A stretch of 13,399 nt of DNA from Dehalococcoidia bacterium (GTDB lineage Bacteria > Chloroflexota > Dehalococcoidia > Lucifugimonadales > JAGWBF01). The DNA is taken from positions 1-13,399 of the forward strand of contig JAGWBF010000038.1 in assembly GCA_021296025.1 (NCBI GenBank), given 5' to 3'. The position numbers and the translations under genes are program-made. The notes beneath the pieces were generated by a model. That model saw only the letters and a program-made list of their open reading frames with translations, was not told the origin of the DNA and made no database searches. This document shows, piece after piece, positions 1 to 7,203 of this stretch; within the stretch, counting starts at the first letter, position 1, and each line of letters begins with the position of its first letter.

Positions 1-31
1 ACGTCCCAGTAGCGTTGTAGGGAGGTTGCCC

Positions 32-724
32 ATGTACGGATGGCGGGCCGAGATCGGCTTTATCACTCCGGCGAACACCAAGGTTATCGAACCGGAGCTC
101 TAACATGTAGTTCCCGAAGGTGTCTCCTTTCACTTCACCAAGCTGGTCTTCAAGTCCAGCGCTCGCGACGGACGCATCAAGGATGTGGACAACGAGGGCC
201 TGGATAGCCTGGCCCGCAGCCAGGTTAACGCTATCGGGTATGCATGCATGGCCACCAGCCTCGTGGGTTCCGACCAGTGGGAGAAGGATGCAACTGAGCG
301 GACCGGGCTCCCCGCGGCAACGGCAACCGGTGCTGTGAAGATGGCCTTGAAGGGAAAGGGTGCCAAGAACATCGCCATGGTCTGCCACTATCCCGAGGAC
401 CGGCTGGACTTGGTGAAGAACTCTTTCGCCGACGATGGCTTCAACGTGGTCTCCATTGAGACGGCCAGCGTAGCCGACCAGAAGGAAGTAAACCGGATAT
501 CCACAGAGACGGTCTACCGCCTAGCCCGAAAGGCGGACCGTGGGGATGCGGATGCACTCTGCCTGCTAGCTACAGACCTGCGGACGTTTCCCATCCTACA
601 GCAGCTGGAAGAAGACCTTGGCAAGCCGGTCGTCGGCACAAATCAAGCCCTGCTGTGGAGGACCCTGCAGCTGGTGGACCTGGACGAAAAGATCGAAGGG
701 TACGGGTCGCTGCTCTCTGACTAG
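32..724 (+). pseudogene. Asp/Glu racemase / maleate isomerase / arylmalonate decarboxylase-like protein, interrupted by in-frame TAA
   Basis: The reading frame opens with ATG at 32, preceded by GGAGGT at 21-26 (5-nt spacing). It runs 23 codons (MYGWRAEIGFITP..., then EPEL), meets TAA at 101-103, and continues in the same frame with VPEGVSFHF and the rest of the protein to TAG at 722-724. The family normally has an aromatic residue after EPE, so TAC or TAT to TAA is the simplest explanation. Both family cysteines are present: one in GYACMATSL and one in DALCLLATDLRT, the second followed by GKPVVGTNQALLW. The family (maleate isomerase, arylmalonate decarboxylase, hydantoin racemase) uses two cysteines, or one in the decarboxylase, for cofactor-free proton transfer. 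Restart at GTG 185 would give 179 residues lacking the N-terminal strand and loop, probably inactive. The gene converges on the OCD-like gene. Family assignment is firm; substrate is unknown. It may be a true pseudogene or a sequencing error. Confidence 0.75.
101..103 (+). other. In-frame nonsense codon (TAA) in the racemase-like gene
   Basis: TAA is in the same frame as ATG 32 and as the downstream 200 codons. Protein homology reads through on both sides (EPEL before, VPEGV after) with no gap, so a single substitution accounts for it better than an indel. Confidence 0.85.
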
Positions 725-741
725 CCGCCTAGGCTGGCGGC
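724..741. terminator. Hairpin between convergent genes, possible bidirectional terminator
   Basis: GCCGCC (724-729) pairs perfectly with GGCGGC (736-741) around a 6-nt loop, TAGGCT. It lies in the 35-nt gap between two converging stop codons, a usual place for a shared terminator. Neither side has a clear T-run, so intrinsic termination is uncertain. Confidence 0.35.
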
Positions 742-759
742 CTGGACCAAGGCCCTTCT

Positions 760-1746
760 CTAGAAGTTAAACTCGGCTCCCACGCCGCGCTCTCTGGCCA
801 GCTGGTACACTCGACCTGCACATGCGATGTCCTCGACGGCAATGCCGTTGAACTTGAACAGGGTGATCTCATCGTCGGACACCCGGCCCCGGACCTTGCC
901 TGCAACGACGTCGGCCATCTCGGCGTAAATGTTCTCTCTGCTGTAGGTGCCCTGGGAAATGGGAATCACCAGGTCGCCGGCCTCTTTCAGGGCGTGGTCC
1001 ATGAATTCCACCACCACCTTGCTCTTGTGCAAGGTTGCCTCATCCACCTCCCGCATGTCGGGGATGCTGGAACCGACCACGCTCAGATGCATGCCCGGCT
1101 GAACGAGGTCGCCCGAAAAGATGGGCTCCCGTGCGTTGGTCACCGTCACCACGATGTCGGCATCGGCCAAGGCCTCCTCGGAGGATCCGGCGGCCTTCAC
1201 CCCAGCGGGCACCAGGGAGTCGAGGGCTTTGGCAAAGTTCTGACGGTGCTCTGGGTTGGGGCTGAAGACGCTGATCTCCTGCACCGCGCTAACGGCGCAG
1301 ACTCCCACTCCCTGCATGGCGGCGTACTTGGATGAGCCGAAGAGGGCCAGCTTGGAGCACTCCTTGCGGGCCAGGTGTTTTATACCGATGGCTGTAACCG
1401 CACCCGTGCGTATGCGGCTGATGTCCTCTCCCTGCACCATTGCCAGCATCTCACCGCTGGTGGAGTCGAACAGCAGGATGATGAATCGGGCCGGCCTGGG
1501 TGGAGTGGTCCCTGGGGAAGATGCCACCAGTATCTTTGCGCCCATAATGCCCTGCTCGTGAAGGGTCCCTGGCATGAGCCACCGCAGGTAGGAGTGGCCG
1601 GGCCCGGCAGGAGGGCTGGTGGAAATGCGGGGGGGCATGCTGGCTCCCCCCGAAGCCAGCAGCTGGAACGCCTCCTCCACAGCATCTATGGCATCTTCCA
1701 TGGTGAGTATGTCCGCGACCTGGGCGTCGGTAATTAGAAGAGCCAT
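760..1746 (-). CDS. Ornithine cyclodeaminase / mu-crystallin family protein
   Basis: This 328-residue protein has the usual family length and layout: an N-terminal dimerisation/substrate domain, a Rossmann NAD(P) domain (about residues 120-250), and a C-terminal return helix (FKFNGIAVEDIACAGRVYQL). The family includes ornithine cyclodeaminase, ketimine reductases, archaeal alanine dehydrogenase and ectoine-utilisation EutC. The substrate-binding Lys71 (MGAKILV) and Arg113 (SRIRTGAV) are present. Two positions differ. The usual GxGxQ dinucleotide loop reads GSSKYA (137-142), losing the second Gly. The catalytic Asp of true ornithine cyclodeaminase falls in VVGSSIPD (223-230) and is Ser, so proline formation from ornithine is unlikely. 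The start ATG follows AAGGCGG about 9 nt upstream. It is the last gene of a three-gene minus-strand operon, 30 nt after the dihydroorotase-like gene. The exact reaction is not inferable. Confidence 0.85.
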   Translation of the reverse strand: MALLITDAQVADILTMEDAIDAVEEAFQLLASGGASMPPRISTSPPAGPGHSYLRWLMPGTLHEQGIMGAKILVASSPGTTPPRPARFIILLFDSTSGEMLAMVQGEDISRIRTGAVTAIGIKHLARKECSKLALFGSSKYAAMQGVGVCAVSAVQEISVFSPNPEHRQNFAKALDSLVPAGVKAAGSSEEALADADIVVTVTNAREPIFSGDLVQPGMHLSVVGSSIPDMREVDEATLHKSKVVVEFMDHALKEAGDLVIPISQGTYSRENIYAEMADVVAGKVRGRVSDDEITLFKFNGIAVEDIACAGRVYQLARERGVGAEFNF

Positions 1747-1776
1747 TTTCGGACGTTCCGCCTTGGCATAGGTTGG

Positions 1777-3117
1777 TTATCGCCGGGGCTTGACGAGCTG
1801 CCCCACGGATGGGCCTTGGGCTGCCGCGCCTTCGTTCATGACCACGTTTCCGCGAACCATGGTCATGACAGGCATGCCCTTGACTGGCGTCCCGCCGAAT
1901 GCCGAGTACTTGGGAGCCGTCACAAGGGCGCCGTCGTCGATGGTGGACACTCGCTCCATGTCAACCAGCACCAGGTCCGCATCGGATCCTACTTGCAGCG
2001 CACCCTTCTGAGGATAGATACCGTACTCTCTGGCCGGATTCTCGCTCATCACCTTGGCAAGGTGAGAGAGGGACAGCCTGCCCGCGTTGACCTGGGTCAG
2101 CATCAGGGGAAGCGAGATCTCCACTTCTGGCACGCCCGTTGGGGCCTTCCAGATGTCGCGGAACCCCTCCTCTTTCTCGGCGCGGGCATGGGGAGCATGG
2201 TCCGTGGCCACCATGTCGATGGAGCCGTCGAGAAGGCCGCCCCAGACGGCAGCGTTGTCGTCGGGGGTCTTGAACCTGGGTAGGACCGTGCCGAAGGCTC
2301 CCATGCGAACATGGTCCTCCTCCGTCAGCAGCAGGTACTTGGGGCTGGTCTCTACGGTGAAGCTCCCCGGGCGTTTCTCTTTGGCTTCCCTGATCAGCTC
2401 CAGGGAGCGCTTCGTTGTAATCATGTGGAAGTGGAACCTGTAGGGGGTATTCTCGGTGAGTAGGAGTGTCCTTGCAACACCCACGGACTCGTTCTCCCGC
2501 GGCCACGCTTCCAGCCAGTCCCGGATGTCCACGCGCCCCGACTCCTGGAGCTGCTGGCGCATGAACTGGGAGTGGCCTCCATCGGAGGCGGTCATGCTGG
2601 AGATGCCGCCGTTCTCGTGCACCGCCTTCATGATGTCCATCATCATAGGGCCGGTGGAACCCTGGCCCAGAAACTCCATGGAAACGGCACCGGCCTCCAA
2701 CATTCCAGGAATCTCACCCATGTTCCCCGGCTCGGCCATGGCCTGGATGGTGAAGTCCACCATGGCCTTCTTGGGCCAGTCCTCGGCCACCTGGTGCACC
2801 ATATCTGCGGTGTTGATGGCGGGAGTGGTGGTGGGTTGGCACATGATGGTGGTCACGCCGCCGGCCGCCGCTGCGCGAGTCAAGGTGTTGAAGTCTTCCT
2901 TGTGGGTCTGGCCCGGGTCCCTGGTGTGCACATGGCAGTCAACACAGCCGGGAAGGGCGTAGCGTCCCGTCCCGTCGACGGTGCGGGCTGCTTCCAGCGC
3001 CGAACCTGGGGAGGCGAGGACGGATATCCTTCCGTCCTTGATCCCGATATCCAGCCGCTGGGCGCCCGCAGGGGTTACAACCGTGCTGTTGGCAATGACG
3101 ATGTCCAGATTAGGCAT
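1777..3117 (-). CDS. Dihydroorotase / hydantoinase-like cyclic amidohydrolase
   Basis: This 446-residue protein of the amidohydrolase superfamily is closest in style to class I dihydroorotase, allantoinase and hydantoinase, which hydrolyse cyclic amide bonds using metal. Seen are the first metal motif with its substrate-binding Arg (DCHVHTRDPGQTHKED; H62, H64, R66), the HFHM strand-end His (H231), ETSPKYLLL (256-264) and the catalytic Asp motif TDHAPH (D306). Two usual positions are altered. The segment where hydantoinases carry the carboxylated Lys reads AVSMEFLGQ, with Glu148. The HAE(D/N) metal His appears as MTASDGG (175-181), with Thr. Class I dihydroorotases also lack the Lys and use an Asp, so a changed metal site is possible rather than loss of activity. 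AAGGAA lies about 6 nt before ATG. It sits 42 nt after the amidohydrolase gene and 30 nt before the OCD-like gene. No other pyrimidine gene is nearby, which favours a catabolic role over pyrC. Confidence 0.8.
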   Translation of the reverse strand: MPNLDIVIANSTVVTPAGAQRLDIGIKDGRISVLASPGSALEAARTVDGTGRYALPGCVDCHVHTRDPGQTHKEDFNTLTRAAAAGGVTTIMCQPTTTPAINTADMVHQVAEDWPKKAMVDFTIQAMAEPGNMGEIPGMLEAGAVSMEFLGQGSTGPMMMDIMKAVHENGGISSMTASDGGHSQFMRQQLQESGRVDIRDWLEAWPRENESVGVARTLLLTENTPYRFHFHMITTKRSLELIREAKEKRPGSFTVETSPKYLLLTEEDHVRMGAFGTVLPRFKTPDDNAAVWGGLLDGSIDMVATDHAPHARAEKEEGFRDIWKAPTGVPEVEISLPLMLTQVNAGRLSLSHLAKVMSENPAREYGIYPQKGALQVGSDADLVLVDMERVSTIDDGALVTAPKYSAFGGTPVKGMPVMTMVRGNVVMNEGAAAQGPSVGQLVKPRR

Positions 3118-3159
3118 TGATCTTTCCTTAGCGCTGGATTTGGATGCCGATGTCGAGGG

Positions 3160-4416
3160 TTATATGACCTTGCTGCCACCCTTGAATACAGCCACCACGT
3201 TGGCGATGTCGTTAACATCCTCGTAGGGCTTCCCTCCGAACACCGCCACATCGGCCTCTTTGCCCAGTTCCAGGGTGCCGATGGTGTCCAGCAGTCCCAG
3301 GGAGTCGGCAGCATCCCGGCATGCGGACAGGACAGCCTGGCGTGTGCTGAGACCTCCCTGCACCATCAGGTCCATCTCGCTGAAGATACGGTCGAAGGGC
3401 ATGGGACCCCACCCGCAGTCGGTCCCCGTCACGAACTTGACCCCAGCTTCAGCCATTTTGCGCATATTGACAAGGCGGTCTTCGCACTGGCGCTTCAGTC
3501 CGTCGTACCTTTCCTGTTCCTCGTAGGTCAGGCCGGTATCGCCTTCCTTTTCTGCCAGGTCCAGGCGAGGTCCCGCGCCGGTTACTTGGTAGAGGGTGGG
3601 ATTCACCCATGCCCCTGCCTCGGCAATGCGGGCGGCCACATCCTCCCGGTATCTCGCTGATCCGTCGGCTTCCCTGAAGGTGCAGTGGATGATCATGTCG
3701 ATGCCCGCTTCCAGGGAGTTGATGATTCCCTCGGTTGCGTGGGCATGGGCCGCCACAAGGCGCTTGAACTTGTGAGCCTCCCATGTGAGGGCCTGCAGCT
3801 CGTCCAGGTTGTAGGCAGGAAGCTCCGGGTAGGTGCCCAGGGTGGTGCCGCCAGTAGCGGCCACCTTGATGTAATCTGCCCCCCTCTTGATGAGGCTGCG
3901 TACGCCCTTTATCACCTCATCGACGCCGTCGGCTTCCGCGCCGTTCTGCCACATATGCCCCCCGGTTATGGTCAGAGCATTGCCGCACAACATCAGGCGG
4001 GGGCCGTCGGTCAGACCCCGACGAATGCCTTCCTTCAAGGAGAAGGTCGTATCGTGCTTGGAGCCGTTGTCCCGAATTGTGGTTACCCCCAGTCGGAGGT
4101 ACTGCCGGGCATTGGCGATGGACTGCATCAGCAGGATGTCGTCCTTCTCCGCCATCACATCGTTGGTGTGGGTCCCATCCCCCGGGTAGTTCAGGTGGGT
4201 GTGCACATCCACCAGCCCCGGCATCACAGTGGCGTCGGGGTATTCATAGACAGCTACGGGGGCGCCTTCTGGGGCAGTGACAATGTGGGATTGCCCGACC
4301 GCCTCGACCTTGTCCCCTTTAAGGAGGACCGCTCCTTGCTCGATGGGCGCGCCTCCCTTCCCATCGAACAGGAAGCCTCCTTTGATTAGCTGATAACTTT
4401 GGTTTGACTGGGTCAT
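3160..4416 (-). CDS. Metal-dependent amidohydrolase (imidazolonepropionase/prolidase-like)
   Basis: This is a 418-residue cytosolic amidohydrolase. The binuclear metal set is complete: HTH motif H72/H74 (VDVHTHLNYPGDG), Lys184 (DYIKVAATGG, probable carbamylated bridging Lys), H224/H226 (AAHAHATEG), H244 (IIHCTF) and catalytic Asp333 (GTDCGWG). This pattern belongs to the subfamily containing Xaa-Pro dipeptidases/prolidases, Xaa-Arg/Lys carboxypeptidases and imidazolonepropionase-like enzymes. These cleave N-acyl or peptide-like bonds, and specificity cannot be read from motifs. ATG at 4416 has an excellent Shine-Dalgarno (GGAGGAA, 4431-4425, 8-nt spacing) and a visible promoter (4478-4450). 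It is the first gene of the operon with the dihydroorotase-like and OCD-like genes, which suggests sequential processing of one substrate. The annotation as an amidohydrolase is secure. Confidence 0.88.
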   Translation of the reverse strand: MTQSNQSYQLIKGGFLFDGKGGAPIEQGAVLLKGDKVEAVGQSHIVTAPEGAPVAVYEYPDATVMPGLVDVHTHLNYPGDGTHTNDVMAEKDDILLMQSIANARQYLRLGVTTIRDNGSKHDTTFSLKEGIRRGLTDGPRLMLCGNALTITGGHMWQNGAEADGVDEVIKGVRSLIKRGADYIKVAATGGTTLGTYPELPAYNLDELQALTWEAHKFKRLVAAHAHATEGIINSLEAGIDMIIHCTFREADGSARYREDVAARIAEAGAWVNPTLYQVTGAGPRLDLAEKEGDTGLTYEEQERYDGLKRQCEDRLVNMRKMAEAGVKFVTGTDCGWGPMPFDRIFSEMDLMVQGGLSTRQAVLSACRDAADSLGLLDTIGTLELGKEADVAVFGGKPYEDVNDIANVVAVFKGGSKVI

Positions 4417-4427
4417 TGCAGAAATTC

Positions 4428-4439
4428 CTCCAATTGGAG
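4428..4439. repeat. 12-bp perfect palindrome overlapping the operon's Shine-Dalgarno
   Basis: CTCCAATTGGAG is a perfect inverted repeat placed about +4 to +15 of the predicted transcript. Its GGAG arm is part of the Shine-Dalgarno of the amidohydrolase gene. It could be a repressor operator, or in RNA a small hairpin pairing CUCC with the ribosome site. Confidence 0.5.
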
Positions 4440-4449
4440 TAAAGACGCA

Positions 4450-4478
4450 ATTCTAGCATGGCGGTACTTAGCCCGCAA
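4450..4478 (-). promoter_or_regulatory. Sigma-70 promoter with extended -10 for the amidohydrolase operon
   Basis: On the minus strand, TTGCGG (4478-4473), a 17-nt spacer and TAGAAT (4455-4450) are present. TG lies one base before the -10, giving an extended -10. Predicted start is near 4443, giving a 5' leader of about 27 nt with a strong Shine-Dalgarno. The -10 matches consensus at 5 of 6 positions and the -35 at 3 of 6. Confidence 0.55.
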
Positions 4479-4498
4479 AGCGAGGGAAGCCCGTTTCT

Positions 4499-5770
4499 AT
4501 GCTATTCTGTGTATTAGTATTAACGCTCTTTTCTCACTCTTCTAAAGGTGCATCCGTAGGCTTGCGCCACCTCAAGAACTTCATCCTTCCCATTGGATTC
4601 ATCGCTCTTGCTGCGGTGGTCATAGGCCTTTCTGCTTTCAGCCTTCTCACCATTCTCAGCTCAGAACCGACTGGGACAGACCAGTCAAACGATTCCTCGA
4701 CAAGCCTGCCCCCCGACATTCCCGAGGAGTTCGGGCGCATATTCGAGGTGTGGGAGCTGCTGCAGGAGGAGCACCTGTTCGGGGCTTCCCTGGACCCCGA
4801 CACCTTAAGCCAGGCAGCCATTGAAGGCATGCTGGACAGCCTGGACGATCCCTACGCTGCCTTCCTCAGTCCCTCCGAATACGCTATCGAGACCGAGGAC
4901 TTCCACGGGTCCTTTGAGGGCATCGGGGCCAACGTGGGAATCCGGGATGGAGATGTCACCATAATCGCCCCCCTTCCCAACAGCCCCGCCGAACGGGCTG
5001 GGATCCGGCCGGGCGATGTGATCAAGGCAGTGGATGGCGAGGAGATCGAAGGCTGGAGCTTGCTGGAGGTGGTAAGCCGGATACGTGGGCCGAAGGGAGA
5101 GCCTGTCCTGCTTGGTATCGAGAGGCTGGAAGAGGCCATTACTCTGACCATTGTGAGGGATCAGGTGGAGCTTAGGAGCGTGGAATTGACTCTCCTGCCC
5201 GGCGGTATAGCCCACCTGACCATCAGCTCCTTCTCCGAGACCACTTCTTCGGAAGTGGGGGATGCCCTCTCTTCTCTGGGCGAGGCCCGTGGGCTGATAG
5301 TAGATGTCCGGAACAACCCTGGAGGCCTGCTCCAGTCCGTCGTGGATGTCTTGAGCCACTTCATCGACGGCGGGCTGATCTTGTACGAGGTGGATGGAGA
5401 AGGAGGGCATCGGGAGTGGGAAGCCTCGCCTGGCACATCCCTGGGGGAGACGCCCCTGGTGGTGCTCATCAATGAAGGAAGCGCCAGCGCCAGCGAGGTC
5501 CTGGCGGGAGCTTTGAGAGACCGGCAGGACGTCCCCTTAGTGGGACAGACCACCTTCGGAAAGGGCAGCGTAAACACACTGAGGGGCCTGAATGATGGCT
5601 CCGGGGTGTACTTTACCATCGCCCGCTGGCACACTCCCGGTGGTGTCCTGTTGGAGGGAGAAGGCATCTCCCCCGACGTGGAGGTTGTGCAGGACGAAGA
5701 CAGCGACGACGACGTCCAGATGGAGGCTGCAGTACAGGTGTTGGAAGACCTAATCCAGGCGGGCGGGTGA
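4499..5770 (+). CDS. ctpA: C-terminal processing peptidase, S41 family
   Basis: This membrane-anchored serine protease trims or degrades exported proteins from their C-termini. Order of parts: N-terminal membrane segment (about 28-50), a Ser/Thr/Asp-rich linker, a helical segment with the family DPYAAFLSP motif (117-125), a PDZ domain (about 138-215, GIGANVGIRDG and AERAGIRPGDVI), and the S41 core with RGLIVDVRNNPGG (264-276). The catalytic Ser330 is in EGSASASE and Lys355 in FGKGS. They are 25 apart, exactly as in E. coli Prc, so the enzyme should be active. The start is uncertain. ATG 4499 has a weak ribosome site and adds a second hydrophobic stretch. TTG 4562 (LRHLKNFIL...), with AAAGGTG 11 nt upstream, would give a more typical signal anchor with basic residues first. 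It is divergent from the amidohydrolase operon and 4 nt ahead of smpB, with which it is probably co-transcribed. Confidence 0.92.
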   Translation: MLFCVLVLTLFSHSSKGASVGLRHLKNFILPIGFIALAAVVIGLSAFSLLTILSSEPTGTDQSNDSSTSLPPDIPEEFGRIFEVWELLQEEHLFGASLDPDTLSQAAIEGMLDSLDDPYAAFLSPSEYAIETEDFHGSFEGIGANVGIRDGDVTIIAPLPNSPAERAGIRPGDVIKAVDGEEIEGWSLLEVVSRIRGPKGEPVLLGIERLEEAITLTIVRDQVELRSVELTLLPGGIAHLTISSFSETTSSEVGDALSSLGEARGLIVDVRNNPGGLLQSVVDVLSHFIDGGLILYEVDGEGGHREWEASPGTSLGETPLVVLINEGSASASEVLAGALRDRQDVPLVGQTTFGKGSVNTLRGLNDGSGVYFTIARWHTPGGVLLEGEGISPDVEVVQDEDSDDDVQMEAAVQVLEDLIQAGG

Positions 5771-5774
5771 CGCT

Positions 5775-6230
5775 ATGTCTGGCGACAAAATGATCGCACT
5801 AAATCGCAAGGCCCTCCATGACTACGAGATCTTGGAGCGGGTGGAGGCGGGCCTGGTCCTCACCGGGACGGAGATAAAGTCCATTAGGTCAGGGCGCGTG
5901 GAAATCCGGGAAGCGTATGTTAGGCCCCTGGGAAATGAGCTTTGGCTCATCAACGCCCACATACCTCCCTACCCGGCAGGCGGCATCTACAACCATGAGC
6001 CTACCAGGCCGAGGAAGCTGCTTCTGCATCGCGATCAGATGGCAAACCTTGCTGCCGAGGCGGCCCAGAGGGGGCTTACCATCGTTGCCCTGAAGCTCTA
6101 TATCAGGAATCATGTGGCCAAGGTGGAGCTAGGGCTGGCCAAGGGCAAGAAGCTTCATGATAAGCGCCGGGCCATAATAGACCGGGACCGGGACAGGGAA
6201 GCCCGGCGGGCACTGCAGCGCCGGGTCTAG
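5775..6230 (+). CDS. smpB: SsrA-binding protein SmpB
   Basis: SmpB binds tmRNA and delivers it to stalled ribosomes for trans-translation. At 151 residues it has the expected length. Conserved blocks include ALHDYEILERVEAGLVLTGTE at the start of the OB-fold, INAHIPPYPAG and NHEPTRPRKLLLHRDQM. The later blocks are LKLYIRNHVAKVELGLAKGKKLHDKR (105-131) and an Arg-rich C-terminal tail, DRDREARRALQRRV, that folds in the ribosome. ATG 5775 lies 4 nt after the protease stop. A second ATG (codon 6, 5790) gives the more typical N-terminus, so the true start may be five residues later. The 136-nt gap after it is too short for an ssrA gene and instead holds a terminator and the mqnD promoter. Confidence 0.96.
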   Translation: MSGDKMIALNRKALHDYEILERVEAGLVLTGTEIKSIRSGRVEIREAYVRPLGNELWLINAHIPPYPAGGIYNHEPTRPRKLLLHRDQMANLAAEAAQRGLTIVALKLYIRNHVAKVELGLAKGKKLHDKRRAIIDRDRDREARRALQRRV

Positions 6231-6282
6231 CCCTCTTTCCGGCCTCCCCCTACGTCGGGATAGAGTGGAGGGGCTTCCCGGC

Positions 6283-6314
6283 CCCCCCTGTTTGGGGGGT
6301 GTCTTGGTTGTTTT
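6283..6314 (+). terminator. Rho-independent terminator after ctpA-smpB
   Basis: CCCCCC (6283-6288) pairs with GGGGGG (6294-6299) around TGTTT. The T-rich tract TGTCTTGGTTGTTTT follows (6300-6314). It lies 52 nt after the smpB stop and before the mqnD promoter. The T-run is interrupted, so strength is uncertain. Confidence 0.55.
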
Positions 6315-6336
6315 AGCTACGGCGGTTGAATATACT
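6308..6336 (+). promoter_or_regulatory. Sigma-70-type promoter for mqnD
   Basis: TTGTTT (6308-6313), a 17-nt spacer and TATACT (6331-6336, 5 of 6 to consensus) lie just after the terminator hairpin. Predicted start is near 6343, about 24 nt before the mqnD ATG. The -35 overlaps the terminator T-tract, so the two signals are fused. Confidence 0.5.
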
Positions 6337-6366
6337 GGGCGCACTAACCAGAGGCAGGAAGTACAC

Positions 6367-7203
6367 ATGTCCCTACTCAGGATTGGACACAGCCCCGACG
6401 CCGACGATGCGTTTATGTTCTACGCCTTTGCCAAGGAGAAGGTGACCATAGATGGCTATGAGATTCAGCAGGTACTGGAGGATATCCAGTCCCTGAATGA
6501 ACGTGCCCTGCAGGGCGAGCTGGAAGTGACGGCAATCTCGGCCGGCGCCTACCCTATCCTGGCTGACAGCTATCGAATCATGGCCTGCGGTGCTTCCATA
6601 GGACGCAGCTACGGGCCTATCTTGTTGTCCACCAAACACGACGACTTGAGCCAGTTGGCAGGCAAGCGGATAGCGGTCCCCGGGGAACACACCACCGCAT
6701 ACCTGCTCCTCCGGATCTTCATGCCCGTGCCCTTCGAAGCTGTGATCGTGGATTTCGACTCCGTCGGCGAGGCCGTGAAATCAGGGGATGTGGACGCAGG
6801 CTTGATCATTCATGAGGGCCAGCTTACTTGGAGCAGTGAAGGATTCAACAACCTTCTGGACCTGGGAGAAGAGTGGGGGAAGAGCTCCGGCCTCCCCATA
6901 CCACTGGGGCTGGATGTGCTACATCGGAGGCTCGGCGATGCTGCCCACGAACAGATCACCGTATCCTTCAGGGCCAGCGTAAAGTACGCCATCGATCATG
7001 AGGATGAAGCGATAGACTACGCCCTCCCCTTTGGCCGGGGCATCGACGCGGACACATGCAGACGCTTTGTGCGCATGTACGTGAACCAAGACACGCTGCA
7101 CATGGGGTCCGAGGGGAAGGATGCGCTGGAGCTGCTCTACAGGCGGGCGTACGACAAGGGACTGATCTCCCGGCTGCCCCCGTTGGACATTATCGGGCTG
7201 TAA
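6367..7203 (+). CDS. mqnD: 1,4-dihydroxy-6-naphthoate synthase
   Basis: MqnD converts cyclic dehypoxanthinyl futalosine to 1,4-dihydroxy-6-naphthoate in the futalosine route to menaquinone. The 278-residue protein has the periplasmic-binding-protein-like fold typical of MqnA/MqnD. It starts with RIGHSPDADDAFMFYAF (5-21), then ELEVTAISAGAYPIL, GPILLSTK, GKRIAVPGEHTTAYLLLRIF, the GDVDAGLIIHEGQLTW segment with its conserved His, and a C-terminal helical lobe (SFRASVKYAIDH). I place the start at ATG 6367 because AGGAAG (6356-6361) precedes it by 5 nt and a promoter lies at 6308-6336. An upstream in-frame ATG at 6265 would run through the terminator. Its 3' end overlaps the convergent mqnC by 14 bp. 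Confidence is high, given the three partner genes next door. Confidence 0.93.
   Translation: MSLLRIGHSPDADDAFMFYAFAKEKVTIDGYEIQQVLEDIQSLNERALQGELEVTAISAGAYPILADSYRIMACGASIGRSYGPILLSTKHDDLSQLAGKRIAVPGEHTTAYLLLRIFMPVPFEAVIVDFDSVGEAVKSGDVDAGLIIHEGQLTWSSEGFNNLLDLGEEWGKSSGLPIPLGLDVLHRRLGDAAHEQITVSFRASVKYAIDHEDEAIDYALPFGRGIDADTCRRFVRMYVNQDTLHMGSEGKDALELLYRRAYDKGLISRLPPLDIIGL

Noticed and set aside
4499..4530. Promoter for ctpA (TATTCT, TAGTAT or TATTAA as -10)
   Set aside because: Several AT-rich hexamers occur but none has a matching -35 at proper spacing, so no single call is justified.
6231..6366. Possible ssrA (tmRNA) next to smpB
   Set aside because: The gap is only 136 nt and has a hairpin plus a promoter; no tRNA-like ends or tag frame are seen.
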